From positions 141,481-205,480 of the forward strand of contig ONND01000007.1 of NCBI GenBank assembly GCA_900319105.1: 64,000 bases of DNA. The letters are read 5' to 3'. Shown here piece after piece: positions 52,446-60,987 of the stretch (positions are counted from its first letter, which is position 1; each line of letters begins with the position of its first letter). This DNA comes from an uncultured Bacteroidales bacterium. Lineage in GTDB: Bacteria; Bacteroidota; Bacteroidia; Bacteroidales; Paludibacteraceae. Made by a program: the position numbers and the translations under genes. Under the pieces are notes generated by a model. It saw nothing but the letters and a program-made list of their open reading frames with translations. It did not search any database and was not told where the DNA came from.

Positions 52446-53540
52446 TTATTTCTTGCGGATGAGGTAGATCATCGTAGGGAAGTGGTCTCCGTAGCCGTTC
52501 TGCCAAACACCGGCTTTGTGTGTACGCAGCGGAGCTCCTTTATCCTTACCTTCCTGCACGGAGAGGAAAGGCTTGTTGAAGACCTGCGACTTCCAATACG
52601 CCCATCTGCCGCTGTTCTTATCTTCGTTCAGCAGCGGTTCGGAGATGATGATCTGGTCGAAGAGGTTCCATCCTCCGTTGTAGAACAACGTGCCGGTACC
52701 GTTTGCCAAATGGATCCACATCGTGTTGTACCATCCTTGCGGCTCTACCTGGCTGGGTTTCTTGCGTGCTTTGATTACATCTTTGCAAGAGTGATTGTCC
52801 GGATCATCGTTCAAGTCACCCATAATGATGATTTTTGCTTTCGGCTCTTTGAGATAGATGGAGTCGCATATGTGCATGCTCAGCATAGCGGCTGTGTCAC
52901 GTCCCGGACGGGAAGAGAGTTCGCCTCCATAACGGCTGGGCCAGTGGTTGGTGATCATATGGATCTTCTCCGGCCTGCCGTCGCCCATCAGATAGCCTGA
53001 TACCAGTAACTGCAAACGGGTCTTGATCTCACCTCCGTCAGCATAGTGTGCCTTCAGTTCGTATCCTTTGATAGTGACCGGTTTGAAGAGTACCGAGTCA
53101 TAGAGGAACCCCACGTCCACACCGCGGCGGTCCGGACCTTCTAACAAGATCGGTTTCAACCGACGTCCGTATTTGCTATTCGTTACTGCGCATAAATCGT
53201 ACAGACAACCGATATTCTCCACCTCGGCCACGCCGATACAAGCTGCTCCGCGAGGGTCGTAGTCCGTACCCAACGCACTGACTGCTTCTGCCATTTTCTG
53301 CAGTTTGTTCTCGTACTTATATGAGTTCCACTTCATACCGCCGTCGGGCAGGTACTCGTAATCGTTCTTGCCTTCGTCATGAATGGTGTCGAACAGGTTC
53401 TCCAAGTTGTAGAACGCAATACAACGCACGTACTGACCTTGGCTGGATTCGTCCTGCGTTTTGTTGTTCTTGTCAGCGGCATTCATCGAAGCGCTGAATG
53501 TCAGCAGCAGAGCTGCGACCCAAAGCATTGTGTGTTTCAT
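52446..53540 (-). CDS. Secreted endonuclease/exonuclease/phosphatase-family protein
   Basis: 364 residues with signal peptide 1-21 (MKHTMLWVAALLLTFSASMNA). EEP fold: FYNLENLFDTIHDEGKND (N of the active site and metal region), IGVAEVENIGCLYDLC (metal-binding Glu), VDVGFLYDS, ITNHWPSRYGG (His), IIMGDLNDDPDN (catalytic DLN) and GYGDHFPTMIYL (final SDH-like Asp-His). Likely a periplasmic or surface nuclease or phosphatase; the substrate is open. Has its own promoter divergent from ssb. Confidence 0.88.
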   Translation of the reverse strand: MKHTMLWVAALLLTFSASMNAADKNNKTQDESSQGQYVRCIAFYNLENLFDTIHDEGKNDYEYLPDGGMKWNSYKYENKLQKMAEAVSALGTDYDPRGAACIGVAEVENIGCLYDLCAVTNSKYGRRLKPILLEGPDRRGVDVGFLYDSVLFKPVTIKGYELKAHYADGGEIKTRLQLLVSGYLMGDGRPEKIHMITNHWPSRYGGELSSRPGRDTAAMLSMHICDSIYLKEPKAKIIIMGDLNDDPDNHSCKDVIKARKKPSQVEPQGWYNTMWIHLANGTGTLFYNGGWNLFDQIIISEPLLNEDKNSGRWAYWKSQVFNKPFLSVQEGKDKGAPLRTHKAGVWQNGYGDHFPTMIYLIRKK

Positions 53541-53599
53541 AAGATATCAATAGTTATTCATTAGATGCTCCCTAAAAGGCATATTTTCCAAATCGGCTA

Positions 53600-53631
53600 C
53601 AAAGTTACAGCTTTTTTTTGATATACGCAAG
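53600..53631 (-). promoter_or_regulatory. Promoter of the secreted EEP protein gene
   Basis: On the minus strand: CTTG (53631-53628), 20 bases, TAACTTTG (53607-53600); spacer TATATCAAAAAAAAGC type. Confidence 0.75.
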
Positions 53632-53665
53632 TCTTTGTATAAAAATATACAAATTTCTTGAATTA

Positions 53666-53697
53666 TTTGCATATGTCAAAAATTATTTGTACCTTTG
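53666..53697 (+). promoter_or_regulatory. Promoter of ssb
   Basis: TTTG (53666-53669), 20 bases, TACCTTTG (53690-53697). It rules out the start at 53658 and supports the ATG at 53754. Confidence 0.83.
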
Positions 53698-53753
53698 CAG
53701 CCGGAAACCGGATTTTAGCCGGAGTATTACAAACAATTCAAACAAATCTAATT

Positions 53754-54215
53754 ATGTCGAGTGTAAACAAAGTGATTTTAATTGGTAACGTTGGTGCAGA
53801 TCCCGAAGTGCGTTACCTGGACAGAGGCGTCGCAATTGCTACCTTTAATTTAGCTACTACAGAACGTGGGTACACCATGCAGAATGGTACTCAAGTGCCG
53901 GATGTAACGGAATGGCACAGTGTTGTTCTTTGGCGTAATCTCGCCGAATGGGCACAACAGAATTTGCGCAAAAGCATGAAGATCTATGTGGAGGGAAAAC
54001 TCAAGACGCGCAGTTGGGAGAAAGACGGTCAGATTCGTCGCAAAACAGAGGTGATCGCAGAGAATGTGCAGATTCTCTATCGCCCTGAGCAGTACAGACG
54101 TGCGGACGGATTGCAGGTGAATAATGAGGCAGAAGAAGCCGCTGCAGCAGCGGATAGCGCTCAGGAGGAATCGATACAAGAACAACGCGGAGGATTTTTC
54201 AATAATATCTTCTGA
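53754..54215 (+). CDS. ssb: Single-stranded DNA-binding protein
   Basis: 153 residues from the ATG at 53754. OB-fold motifs: VNKVILIGNVGADPEVRYLD, VATFNLATTERGY-like IATFNLATTERGY, VTEWHSVVLWRNLAEWAQQN, SMKIYVEGKLKTRSWEKDGQ. The C-terminal tail ends GGFFNNIF rather than the usual acidic DDxPF, and is acidic only further upstream (NEAEEAAAAADSAQEE). The stop codon shares one base with the start of the acyltransferase-like gene (TGATG). Confidence 0.95.
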   Translation: MSSVNKVILIGNVGADPEVRYLDRGVAIATFNLATTERGYTMQNGTQVPDVTEWHSVVLWRNLAEWAQQNLRKSMKIYVEGKLKTRSWEKDGQIRRKTEVIAENVQILYRPEQYRRADGLQVNNEAEEAAAAADSAQEESIQEQRGGFFNNIF

Positions 54216-55174
54216 TGACCAACAAAGAGCGATATATTGAATGGGTCGGTCAGCAGGAATATGTGCCTGTGATGATGTCGCCCTGGTGGATGGATGCCGT
54301 TTGTGCCGGCAAGGAATGGGACGTGCTTTTAGCCGAGGATGAGGAAGGACAGATAGTGGGCGCTATGCCTTACCTCTTGCGCAAGCGCGCGTGGTTCAAA
54401 TATATAATCATGCCGCAACAGACTCAAACGGGAGGTATATGGGTGACTGCTGAGATCACTGCCGATAAATGGAAAACGGCGGAGGTATGCCGGCAGATCA
54501 AAGAACAGTTGGACGGAATGGGCCTGGCCTATTACTACCAGCAGTACTTGCCCGGCAGTCTATGCGTCGATGCAATGCACGGTTTAGGCTTCAAGACGCA
54601 CGAACGGATCACTTATCGTGTGAATGACCTGAGTAGTCTGGATGCGGTTATTGATTCGTTTAGCAAGAATAAAAAACGTCAGTTGCAGAAGGCGCTCAGC
54701 TTGCGAGCGGAGCGCGGTATGAATCCTGAGGATTTCTATCGTTTCCATGTGCGCTGCTTGCGCGCGAGAAATCGTGAGATCAGTTATTCACGGGAGTTCC
54801 TGCTGGTATTGGAGCGTAAGGCGCGTCGTCTTGGTCAATGCGAGATCGTGACAATCAGCAATGCTGACGGGCAACCCTATGCTGCGGCTTTCGTTGTATG
54901 GGATGCGCATAACATGTACTATCTCATCCCTTGTTTCGACCCGGCTTTCAAGGAGTCCGGTGCTAGTGCGTTGCTGGTGCTCGAGTGCATGAAATTAGCC
55001 CGAGAGAAACACGTGAACTTCGATTTTGAGGGTTCGATGGACCGCGGTACCGCGAAACACTACAAGCAGTTCGGTTCCACACCGGTAAAGTACTACTCCG
55101 TCGAGAAATACTACAAACCGATCTTCCGCCTCGCTGTGTGGTTCCAGAAGATCCGCGAACTCAGCATGCACTAA
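54215..55174 (+). CDS. FemAB/GNAT-like acyltransferase
   Basis: 319 residues. The C-terminal half matches FemAB/BioF2-type GNAT proteins of surface-glycan clusters: FSKNKKRQLQKALSL (the conserved xKxRRxIRKA-like block), FRFHVRCLRARNREISYS, AFVVWDAHNMYYLIPCFDP, VNFDFEGSMDRGTAKHYKQF (conserved G-S block). The N-terminal half is a related but degenerate domain. It probably transfers an acyl or aminoacyl group to a sugar or lipid. It is joined to ssb and to the glycosyltransferase by one-base overlaps. Confidence 0.8.
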   Translation: MTNKERYIEWVGQQEYVPVMMSPWWMDAVCAGKEWDVLLAEDEEGQIVGAMPYLLRKRAWFKYIIMPQQTQTGGIWVTAEITADKWKTAEVCRQIKEQLDGMGLAYYYQQYLPGSLCVDAMHGLGFKTHERITYRVNDLSSLDAVIDSFSKNKKRQLQKALSLRAERGMNPEDFYRFHVRCLRARNREISYSREFLLVLERKARRLGQCEIVTISNADGQPYAAAFVVWDAHNMYYLIPCFDPAFKESGASALLVLECMKLAREKHVNFDFEGSMDRGTAKHYKQFGSTPVKYYSVEKYYKPIFRLAVWFQKIRELSMH

Positions 55175-56115
55175 TGAACGTCTTGTTCCTACAAACCGCT
55201 CACTCCGCATTTGACGATCGTATTTACTATCATCAACGCGTGAGTTTGGAGAAGGCTGGGCATAAATGTGCTTTTGCCAATTTTGTCAAAGAGGTAAAGG
55301 ACATCCCACAGATTATTATATGTGACACACCAAAAGCAATATGGGAAGCACGCAAAGCTTTTAAAAACTCCCATATTGTTTATGACATCACCGAATGGTA
55401 TCCTTCTAAAAAGAACCTCCGCAACATCTCACCATGGCTAAGACCTCTCAAATGGTGTGTGTTAGTAATTGCCAATATCTATGCCGGTTGGGTAGTTGAT
55501 GCATTTATCTTTGGAGAATACTATAAAGCGAGACCTTTTAGATTTCTTTTCCATTGGAAACGTCATTTGTATCTCTCTTATTATCCTTCACTCAGTTACA
55601 TTCAACCCACGACTCCACACGATTTATCCACAGAAGTACGACTCTTTTATGCTGGACAAAAAACTACAGAGAAAGGCTATGAGCGAGTACAGCAAGTTAC
55701 CCAATTGTGTCAAGAAAAAATGCCCGATAGACATTTTGTGCTGACCGCTGTTAATGGTCTGACATTTGAAGATTTTTGTCAAGAAATTACAACGCACGAC
55801 ATATTTCTTGATTTACGGAACGATGACATAGAAAATACTCACTGTCTTCCTATCAAACTATTTTACTATATGGCAGCTGGCAGACCTGTGATTTACTCTG
55901 ATCTTAAAGCCATCCATCTTGGCGTTCCGGAGATAGTGAATGATTCGTTAGTAAAACCGAATAATTTGGAACTCATCGTCCAAAAGATTTGCCATTATAT
56001 AGAACAACCCAATTTCTATAAAGAACAAAGTAGCAGAAACCTTTCATTAGCACAAACAAAGTACAATTGGGCGTTACAAAGCAAAAGTTTCATTCATTTT
56101 ATTAATCATCTATAA
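55174..56115 (+). CDS. Glycosyltransferase, GT4-like
   Basis: 313 residues from the ATG at 55174 (TAATG overlap). The GT-B C-terminal half is visible: VRLFYAGQKTTEKGYERVQQ, HFVLTAVNGLTFEDF, THDIFLDLRNDDIENTHCLP, IKLFYYMAAGRPVIYSDLKA (the E/K-x7-E region is altered to IENTHCLPIKLFYYMA), GVPEIVNDSLVKPNN. It would add a sugar during surface polysaccharide assembly. Base composition turns AT-rich from about 55.2 kb onward compared with ssb. Confidence 0.8.
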   Translation: MNVLFLQTAHSAFDDRIYYHQRVSLEKAGHKCAFANFVKEVKDIPQIIICDTPKAIWEARKAFKNSHIVYDITEWYPSKKNLRNISPWLRPLKWCVLVIANIYAGWVVDAFIFGEYYKARPFRFLFHWKRHLYLSYYPSLSYIQPTTPHDLSTEVRLFYAGQKTTEKGYERVQQVTQLCQEKMPDRHFVLTAVNGLTFEDFCQEITTHDIFLDLRNDDIENTHCLPIKLFYYMAAGRPVIYSDLKAIHLGVPEIVNDSLVKPNNLELIVQKICHYIEQPNFYKEQSSRNLSLAQTKYNWALQSKSFIHFINHL

Positions 56116-57719
56116 TGCACGGCTTCTTCGGTTCATATAAGGCAAATGTCACATGGGACTTATCAAGTTTTGAGGATAAGTCTTTTGTCAAACGCACCCA
56201 CAGCGAAGGCTATTTTCAACTGACACAAGTGACGTTGCCTAAATTCCTGAATGACAAGTATTTTGCAGAAATTGATGATTGTTTCCTTGCCACGGAAGGC
56301 GTTTTGTTTGAAGCAGACAAGCCTGAAGAAGCCATCGCACGGTACCGCAACGGCGAAACAACCTTTTGGAATAGTTGGCGTGGCTCATTCGCCGGAGTTT
56401 TGTATGATAGCAAAACAGACACTTTACTGGTTTTCAATGACCATATAGGCAGCAAAATGCTGTTCTACGCAAAAACGAAAGACGGTTTCGTTTTTGCGAG
56501 TGATCTACGAATAATCACAACTATGCTTGATTATCATTCTCTCCAAAACTCCTTTGTGTCCGCTATTCTTGAAAAAGGATACAATAATAATAACCTTACT
56601 TTTGTAGAAGGAATTTTTCGGCTCACGACAGGCCAATATATTCATTTAAGAGGTTCCTGCATCAGTTTGGCACAATATCACCAATTTGACAATAGGCCCT
56701 GGATGTACGACGAAGCAAACATGCTAAAAGAGACAAATAGATTATTTCGTCAAGCTGTTAAACGAGTCATTAGAAAGAACGAACAAGAAAGGCTTCAACA
56801 TTTTTATCCGTTAAGTGGTGGTTTAGACAGCCGGTTGACTCAATGGGTTGCCCGACAACTAACAAAACAAGCCATTACTAATTTCACCTTCTCTCAGACC
56901 GGACACTATGATCATTTACTACCACATGAGATTAGTAATACTTTAGGTAACAAATGGATGTTTTTACCATTAGATGGTGGTGATTATATAAAAAATGTTG
57001 ATGGTGTTTGCGAGCGTACGGAGTGGCTTGTGAATTACATATTACCTATCGAAGCAGATTATTTTGCAGAACTGCAAAATTGGGATAAAATAGGAGTTGT
57101 ACTTACAGGTATCAATGGCGATAATATTTTCGCCACTGAAACAGACAATGCACATGAAATTGAACGAATTTGCACACAAGGATTCAATGGATATAGTTTA
57201 GGTTCTCCTTTAATCTTTCAGCATTATACTGAGAGTTATTCCCCTTTCTGTGATGTTGATGTTTTAGATTATGTATTACACGTGCCAACTATAAAACGGC
57301 GGAACTATTATTTCTACGATCGACTTATTCTTTCATACTATCCTGACATGGCCCAATGGCATCACAAGCACATGCCAATAGGTCGTCGCCCTCCAATGGT
57401 AACAATTATGGGAAGAAACATTCCTTTGCGAGATGTTGCTAAACGCATTTGTCGAACTCTATTGAAAAGACTTCATATCTACGATGCCTACCTTGCCACA
57501 AAAGAGGAGTCCATGAATCCGTATGATTATTGGAGCGAAGAAAACCCTTCCATAAAGGCATACATGCAAGATTATTATACCAGACACAGCCAATTATTAT
57601 CTGGTTATCCTTGGTTTCATCTATGCGAAGAGAAGATGCGGATTGGTTCTCTCATAGAAAAAGGAAAAGTTCTTACAATAGAAAGCGCTATAACCCATCT
57701 TAACCTCCATGTTTGTTAA
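56115..57719 (+). CDS. Asparagine synthase-like protein, glutaminase Cys replaced
   Basis: 534 residues. The N-terminal class II amidotransferase-like domain (about 1-180) begins MHGFFG where active enzymes have MCGI, so the nucleophilic Cys2 is His; FASDLRIIT is kept. The C-terminal synthetase domain has the pyrophosphatase loop SGGLDSRL (234-241) and VVLTGINGDNIF, as in AsnB-type proteins. It could make an amide or similar bond using free ammonia or another amine. Such proteins occur in surface-glycan and peptide clusters. One-base overlap (TAATG) with the glycosyltransferase and four-base convergent overlap with the next gene. Confidence 0.82.
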   Translation: MHGFFGSYKANVTWDLSSFEDKSFVKRTHSEGYFQLTQVTLPKFLNDKYFAEIDDCFLATEGVLFEADKPEEAIARYRNGETTFWNSWRGSFAGVLYDSKTDTLLVFNDHIGSKMLFYAKTKDGFVFASDLRIITTMLDYHSLQNSFVSAILEKGYNNNNLTFVEGIFRLTTGQYIHLRGSCISLAQYHQFDNRPWMYDEANMLKETNRLFRQAVKRVIRKNEQERLQHFYPLSGGLDSRLTQWVARQLTKQAITNFTFSQTGHYDHLLPHEISNTLGNKWMFLPLDGGDYIKNVDGVCERTEWLVNYILPIEADYFAELQNWDKIGVVLTGINGDNIFATETDNAHEIERICTQGFNGYSLGSPLIFQHYTESYSPFCDVDVLDYVLHVPTIKRRNYYFYDRLILSYYPDMAQWHHKHMPIGRRPPMVTIMGRNIPLRDVAKRICRTLLKRLHIYDAYLATKEESMNPYDYWSEENPSIKAYMQDYYTRHSQLLSGYPWFHLCEEKMRIGSLIEKGKVLTIESAITHLNLHVC

Positions 57720-59278
57720 GGTGAATTTTTTCTAAAAAGGCTATGACATGTATCTTGCTGCACATAAGATACTGCGAACAAATCTAGTAATGAGTGTATC
57801 ATGTCTTCTGTACAATAATCTACTGAGCAATCTATGTATAGAGGATTACTCTTTTCATACACCTTGTTCTGCCAAAATATACATGGGATTTCATATAGAC
57901 TACGAGTAATGTGGTTAAATGACCTTCCCGCATAGAAATCGTAGTCATAAATTTCCTCTCCATGATCTGAAAAATAGAGCATGGCACAACTATGTTGTAC
58001 CCTGCACAACCTATTCAAAACACTATCTATGACCCAATCATTATAGCGAACAGCATCATCGTACGCATTAATCACACATTTTTGTTTTGAAGAAAGTTGA
58101 TTAACAAAAGCAGAACAAATATCATTACTGCTAAAGAAATTAAAATTTTGAGGATAACGACTTTCATAGGGGAAATGATTGCCTATTAGATGAAAGAAGA
58201 TTGCTTTCCGGCTAGAAGAAGTATCATCAAGAATAGTATCTAGATGACATAACAAAGCCCCATCAAACTGTTCTGAATCATCACATAGGTGATAAGTTGT
58301 ACACAATTTTGCGATAGAAGAGAAACCAGTAGGTTGAGAGTTAGCTGTATTATTCTTACCCTCAAACGGGTCAAACCAATAAGTATGCCAACCTGCCGCA
58401 TTTAATAACTCTGGCAATGTCGGACTATTCCATCTTGCCTCTGGATTGGCCCTATTTGCGAACGTCAACACTTGCTGCAAAACCTCTTGAGTCATGAAAG
58501 ATGGAGATTCGACATTCCTATATATTCGTATATCCTCTCGTTTATCAAGAAGAGGTGTTGTCTGTCGACAATAACCATATAAAGAACAATGATTTTTATT
58601 CAAACTTTCACCGATAATAACTACCACTGTTGCCACACTATCTTGGAAGTTATTCATTACTTGGCCTGAAAGATCTTGACGAGATAGCATAAAATTCCTT
58701 GCTCTTTGCACATCGGCATAATATCCACGATAACTATTGTAAAAATTGATACATGGCACATTATATCGAACTCCTGGAATTAATACTAACGACATAGACA
58801 ACAAGCAGCCAATAAAGGATATTGTTTTGGAGTGATTACAGCATGTCTCCTTCTTCTTTCTTTCTCGACAGGCCAATACAAGTAATGAACAACAAATAAT
58901 CATATAACAAAATAGTAGCGCCCACTGCCATAATTGTATCATAGATAGAAATCCTCTCGCCTCTGCAGGATTGGTATCAAAAATTACCCAAAACTGAGTA
59001 CGGATAAGCACACTCTTATCTATTAAGAACCACCCTGCCTCTATAAACGCTGGAACTAAGGCAAAAACAGAAAAAAGAACAAGCACTATCCCCCCTATTT
59101 TTCCTTTTATCAATAAACAAAAACAAGTTAACAATATTACAAATAAAGTATTATACACGATAAGATCGTGCCTATCATCGAGATCTAAAACAAAGAAAGA
59201 AAAGACAATCGTAATGCCACACACCCACAATAGGTAAAACGATGTCCATTTGTTGTATTTTAACCAATTTTTTGCCAT
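57716..59278 (-). CDS. Phosphoethanolamine transferase-like membrane protein
   Basis: 520 residues. Five membrane segments in the first 165 residues, then a periplasmic sulfatase-fold domain: VVVIIGESLNKNHCSLYGYC (nucleophile position is Ser225 in GES where many have Thr), TPLLDKRED, HLIGNHFPYESRYP (His region) and CAMLYFSDHGEEIYD (metal Asp-His). Related enzymes (EptA/CptA) add phosphoethanolamine to lipid A or core sugars. Has its own promoter, which is a near copy of the flippase promoter. Confidence 0.87.
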   Translation of the reverse strand: MAKNWLKYNKWTSFYLLWVCGITIVFSFFVLDLDDRHDLIVYNTLFVILLTCFCLLIKGKIGGIVLVLFSVFALVPAFIEAGWFLIDKSVLIRTQFWVIFDTNPAEARGFLSMIQLWQWALLFCYMIICCSLLVLACRERKKKETCCNHSKTISFIGCLLSMSLVLIPGVRYNVPCINFYNSYRGYYADVQRARNFMLSRQDLSGQVMNNFQDSVATVVVIIGESLNKNHCSLYGYCRQTTPLLDKREDIRIYRNVESPSFMTQEVLQQVLTFANRANPEARWNSPTLPELLNAAGWHTYWFDPFEGKNNTANSQPTGFSSIAKLCTTYHLCDDSEQFDGALLCHLDTILDDTSSSRKAIFFHLIGNHFPYESRYPQNFNFFSSNDICSAFVNQLSSKQKCVINAYDDAVRYNDWVIDSVLNRLCRVQHSCAMLYFSDHGEEIYDYDFYAGRSFNHITRSLYEIPCIFWQNKVYEKSNPLYIDCSVDYCTEDMIHSLLDLFAVSYVQQDTCHSLFRKNSP

Positions 59279-59288
59279 ATTTCGAGTT

Positions 59289-59320
59289 CAAAGGTACAAA
59301 AATATTTGTAAATATACAAA
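59289..59320 (-). promoter_or_regulatory. Promoter of the EptA-like gene
   Basis: On the minus strand: TTTG (59320-59317), 20 bases, TACCTTTG (59296-59289). Spacer TATATTTACAAATATTTTTG type. Confidence 0.82.
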
Positions 59321-59334
59321 TTTATCGGAATTTA

Positions 59335-59367
59335 TTTGCACTTATCACAAAGAAACGTCTAACTTTG
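59335..59367 (+). promoter_or_regulatory. Orphan divergent promoter
   Basis: TTTG (59335-59338), 21 bases, TAACTTTG (59360-59367). It matches the tonB promoter region at 60917-60948 but no convincing gene follows on this strand. Confidence 0.6.
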
Positions 59368-59583
59368 TAACCGATTTTGAAATAATCGTGTTGTTGGGCT
59401 ATACAATCAAGACTCACTACAAAGCCATTCCAACATGAGATGTAAACCTACTAATATAATAATGAGTGGCATCGGACAATCTAATAGTTCTGTCGTTTTT
59501 TCTTATCTAAACTTTTGTAAGAAACGGATTTAAATATAATAGCCACACAATTATTATATACCTCATGGAAGCATATCAAAAAT
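59368..59583. other. Non-coding gap behind the orphan promoter
   Basis: Part of the 305-base gap between 59279 and 59583. No open frame of credible length, hairpin terminator or RNA gene is seen. It may hold a small RNA or a gene remnant from the duplication of the promoter region; I cannot show either. Confidence 0.4.
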
Positions 59584-60861
59584 CTACAGCGATTTTTCGT
59601 ATTTATGCACCAAATTCATTAGCCATATATATTGTATTCCATTAATAATTGCACTTACCACCGCATAACAGGCAACTGCCAAAGCAAAATTATTATAATA
59701 AATCCCAAGCCCTAAACCCAACAAACGCATTACGGCTATTATAATTTCGAAATACAAACCGTACTTTTGCTTGAAAAATATGCTATACAAATAACCTACT
59801 GATCCGCACAAGAACACACACAATAACCAAGGGAGCATCCATCTTATATAAATACCCGTCATACGCCATTCAGAGCCAAGTATCAATTCTACCATAGATG
59901 GAAGAATAAACCACGCTCCAATAAATAACGGCAACAAAGCACTCAATGCTATTATAGTAAAACTTCTATGAACCTGTGCTATTGACCGATGAGCATTTAC
60001 CATTTCAGACACTCGCTGATAAAGGACTTGGAATAGTGCATTGGTTAACATACTGAGAGGAACGAACGAAAGAGTTACTGCCATTGACCATAATCCCACT
60101 TCATGTGCAGAAAAAAAAGGAGTTAGTAATAGCACCGGCAATTGTCCTGCAGTGTAATTAATTAAGCTATGAGGCATACTAAATTTAGGGAAATTAGCAT
60201 ACCGCACAACCACATAGCGTATTTTCTCTTTCTGCCACGCCAATGACATATAGAAAAATTTCTTTGCGCTTGACAATATTGTGACAGATAGTGAGCATAA
60301 TGGCGCAAGAACAGAAGCAAAAATGAGACCTCCATTTAAACAACCTAATAATCCAAATCCAAGTTTATAGCCTGCAGCAAAGAAAGATTGTGACATCTGA
60401 TAACTAGAAATCTGTTTGTATGCCTTTTGACGAATGAACCAATAATTCAGCACATTCCAGATTCCAGACAGCAACACATAAATTGGTAGCAGCCAATAAA
60501 AGTTTTCTAATGTTGGAGAATTAAATATTCCTGCTATTTTTCCAGCAAAGGGAATTGAGAAAAATAGCAATAATGATGTAGCTGCTATCAAAGAGAAAGA
60601 AAAAACAGTTATGGCACGCGCATCCTCCTCTTCTTTCGGAAGAACAATAGCTTCATGATATCCAAGGGTGGATAGAATAATAAGCACACCACTAATGGAT
60701 GCAAATAAACTCAGCACTCCAAAATCCTCCGGAGTGTACATACGTGTCAAAACGGGATAAACTAATAGCCCGATTGCCTGCGCGATGACGTTCGCAGAAA
60801 GAAGCTTGCCTACGTTACGAGCAGAGGGAGAATTCCATATTTTTGCTACAAATTTCTTCAT
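59584..60861 (-). CDS. Polysaccharide flippase (Wzx/MATE-like)
   Basis: 425 residues from the ATG at 60861; an upstream start at 60993 lies beyond the promoter boxes and is rejected. About 12 membrane segments. Family markers: LLSANVIAQAIGLLVYPVLT, RMYTPEDFGVLSLFASISGV, LGYHEAIVLPKEEEDA and NYWFIRQKAYKQIS. Such proteins flip lipid-linked sugar units over the inner membrane for O-antigen, capsule or exopolysaccharide. It fits with the nearby glycosyltransferase, but has a separate promoter. Confidence 0.9.
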   Translation of the reverse strand: MKKFVAKIWNSPSARNVGKLLSANVIAQAIGLLVYPVLTRMYTPEDFGVLSLFASISGVLIILSTLGYHEAIVLPKEEEDARAITVFSFSLIAATSLLLFFSIPFAGKIAGIFNSPTLENFYWLLPIYVLLSGIWNVLNYWFIRQKAYKQISSYQMSQSFFAAGYKLGFGLLGCLNGGLIFASVLAPLCSLSVTILSSAKKFFYMSLAWQKEKIRYVVVRYANFPKFSMPHSLINYTAGQLPVLLLTPFFSAHEVGLWSMAVTLSFVPLSMLTNALFQVLYQRVSEMVNAHRSIAQVHRSFTIIALSALLPLFIGAWFILPSMVELILGSEWRMTGIYIRWMLPWLLCVFLCGSVGYLYSIFFKQKYGLYFEIIIAVMRLLGLGLGIYYNNFALAVACYAVVSAIINGIQYIWLMNLVHKYEKSL

Positions 60862-60870
60862 TTTCGGGTG

Positions 60871-60902
60871 CAAAGGTACAAAAATATTTGTAAATATACA
60901 AA
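60871..60902 (-). promoter_or_regulatory. Promoter of the flippase gene
   Basis: On the minus strand: TTTG (60902-60899), 20 bases, TACCTTTG (60878-60871). Nearly identical to the EptA-like gene promoter. Confidence 0.82.
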
Positions 60903-60916
60903 TTTTTCTAATTTTA

Positions 60917-60948
60917 TTTGCACATATCGCAAAAAAGTTGTACCTTTG
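60917..60948 (+). promoter_or_regulatory. Promoter of tonB
   Basis: TTTG (60917-60920), 20 bases, TACCTTTG (60941-60948). Confidence 0.83.
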
Positions 60949-60987
60949 TAGCCGATTTTGATAATTACGACCTAAAAAACACGTGAT

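Noticed and set aside
53658-53753. N-terminal extension of Ssb
   Set aside because: Covers the ssb promoter; canonical Ssb begins at the ATG at 53754.
59250-59438. 62-residue plus-strand frame at the orphan promoter
   Set aside because: It starts inside the EptA-like gene upstream of the promoter and shows no domain.
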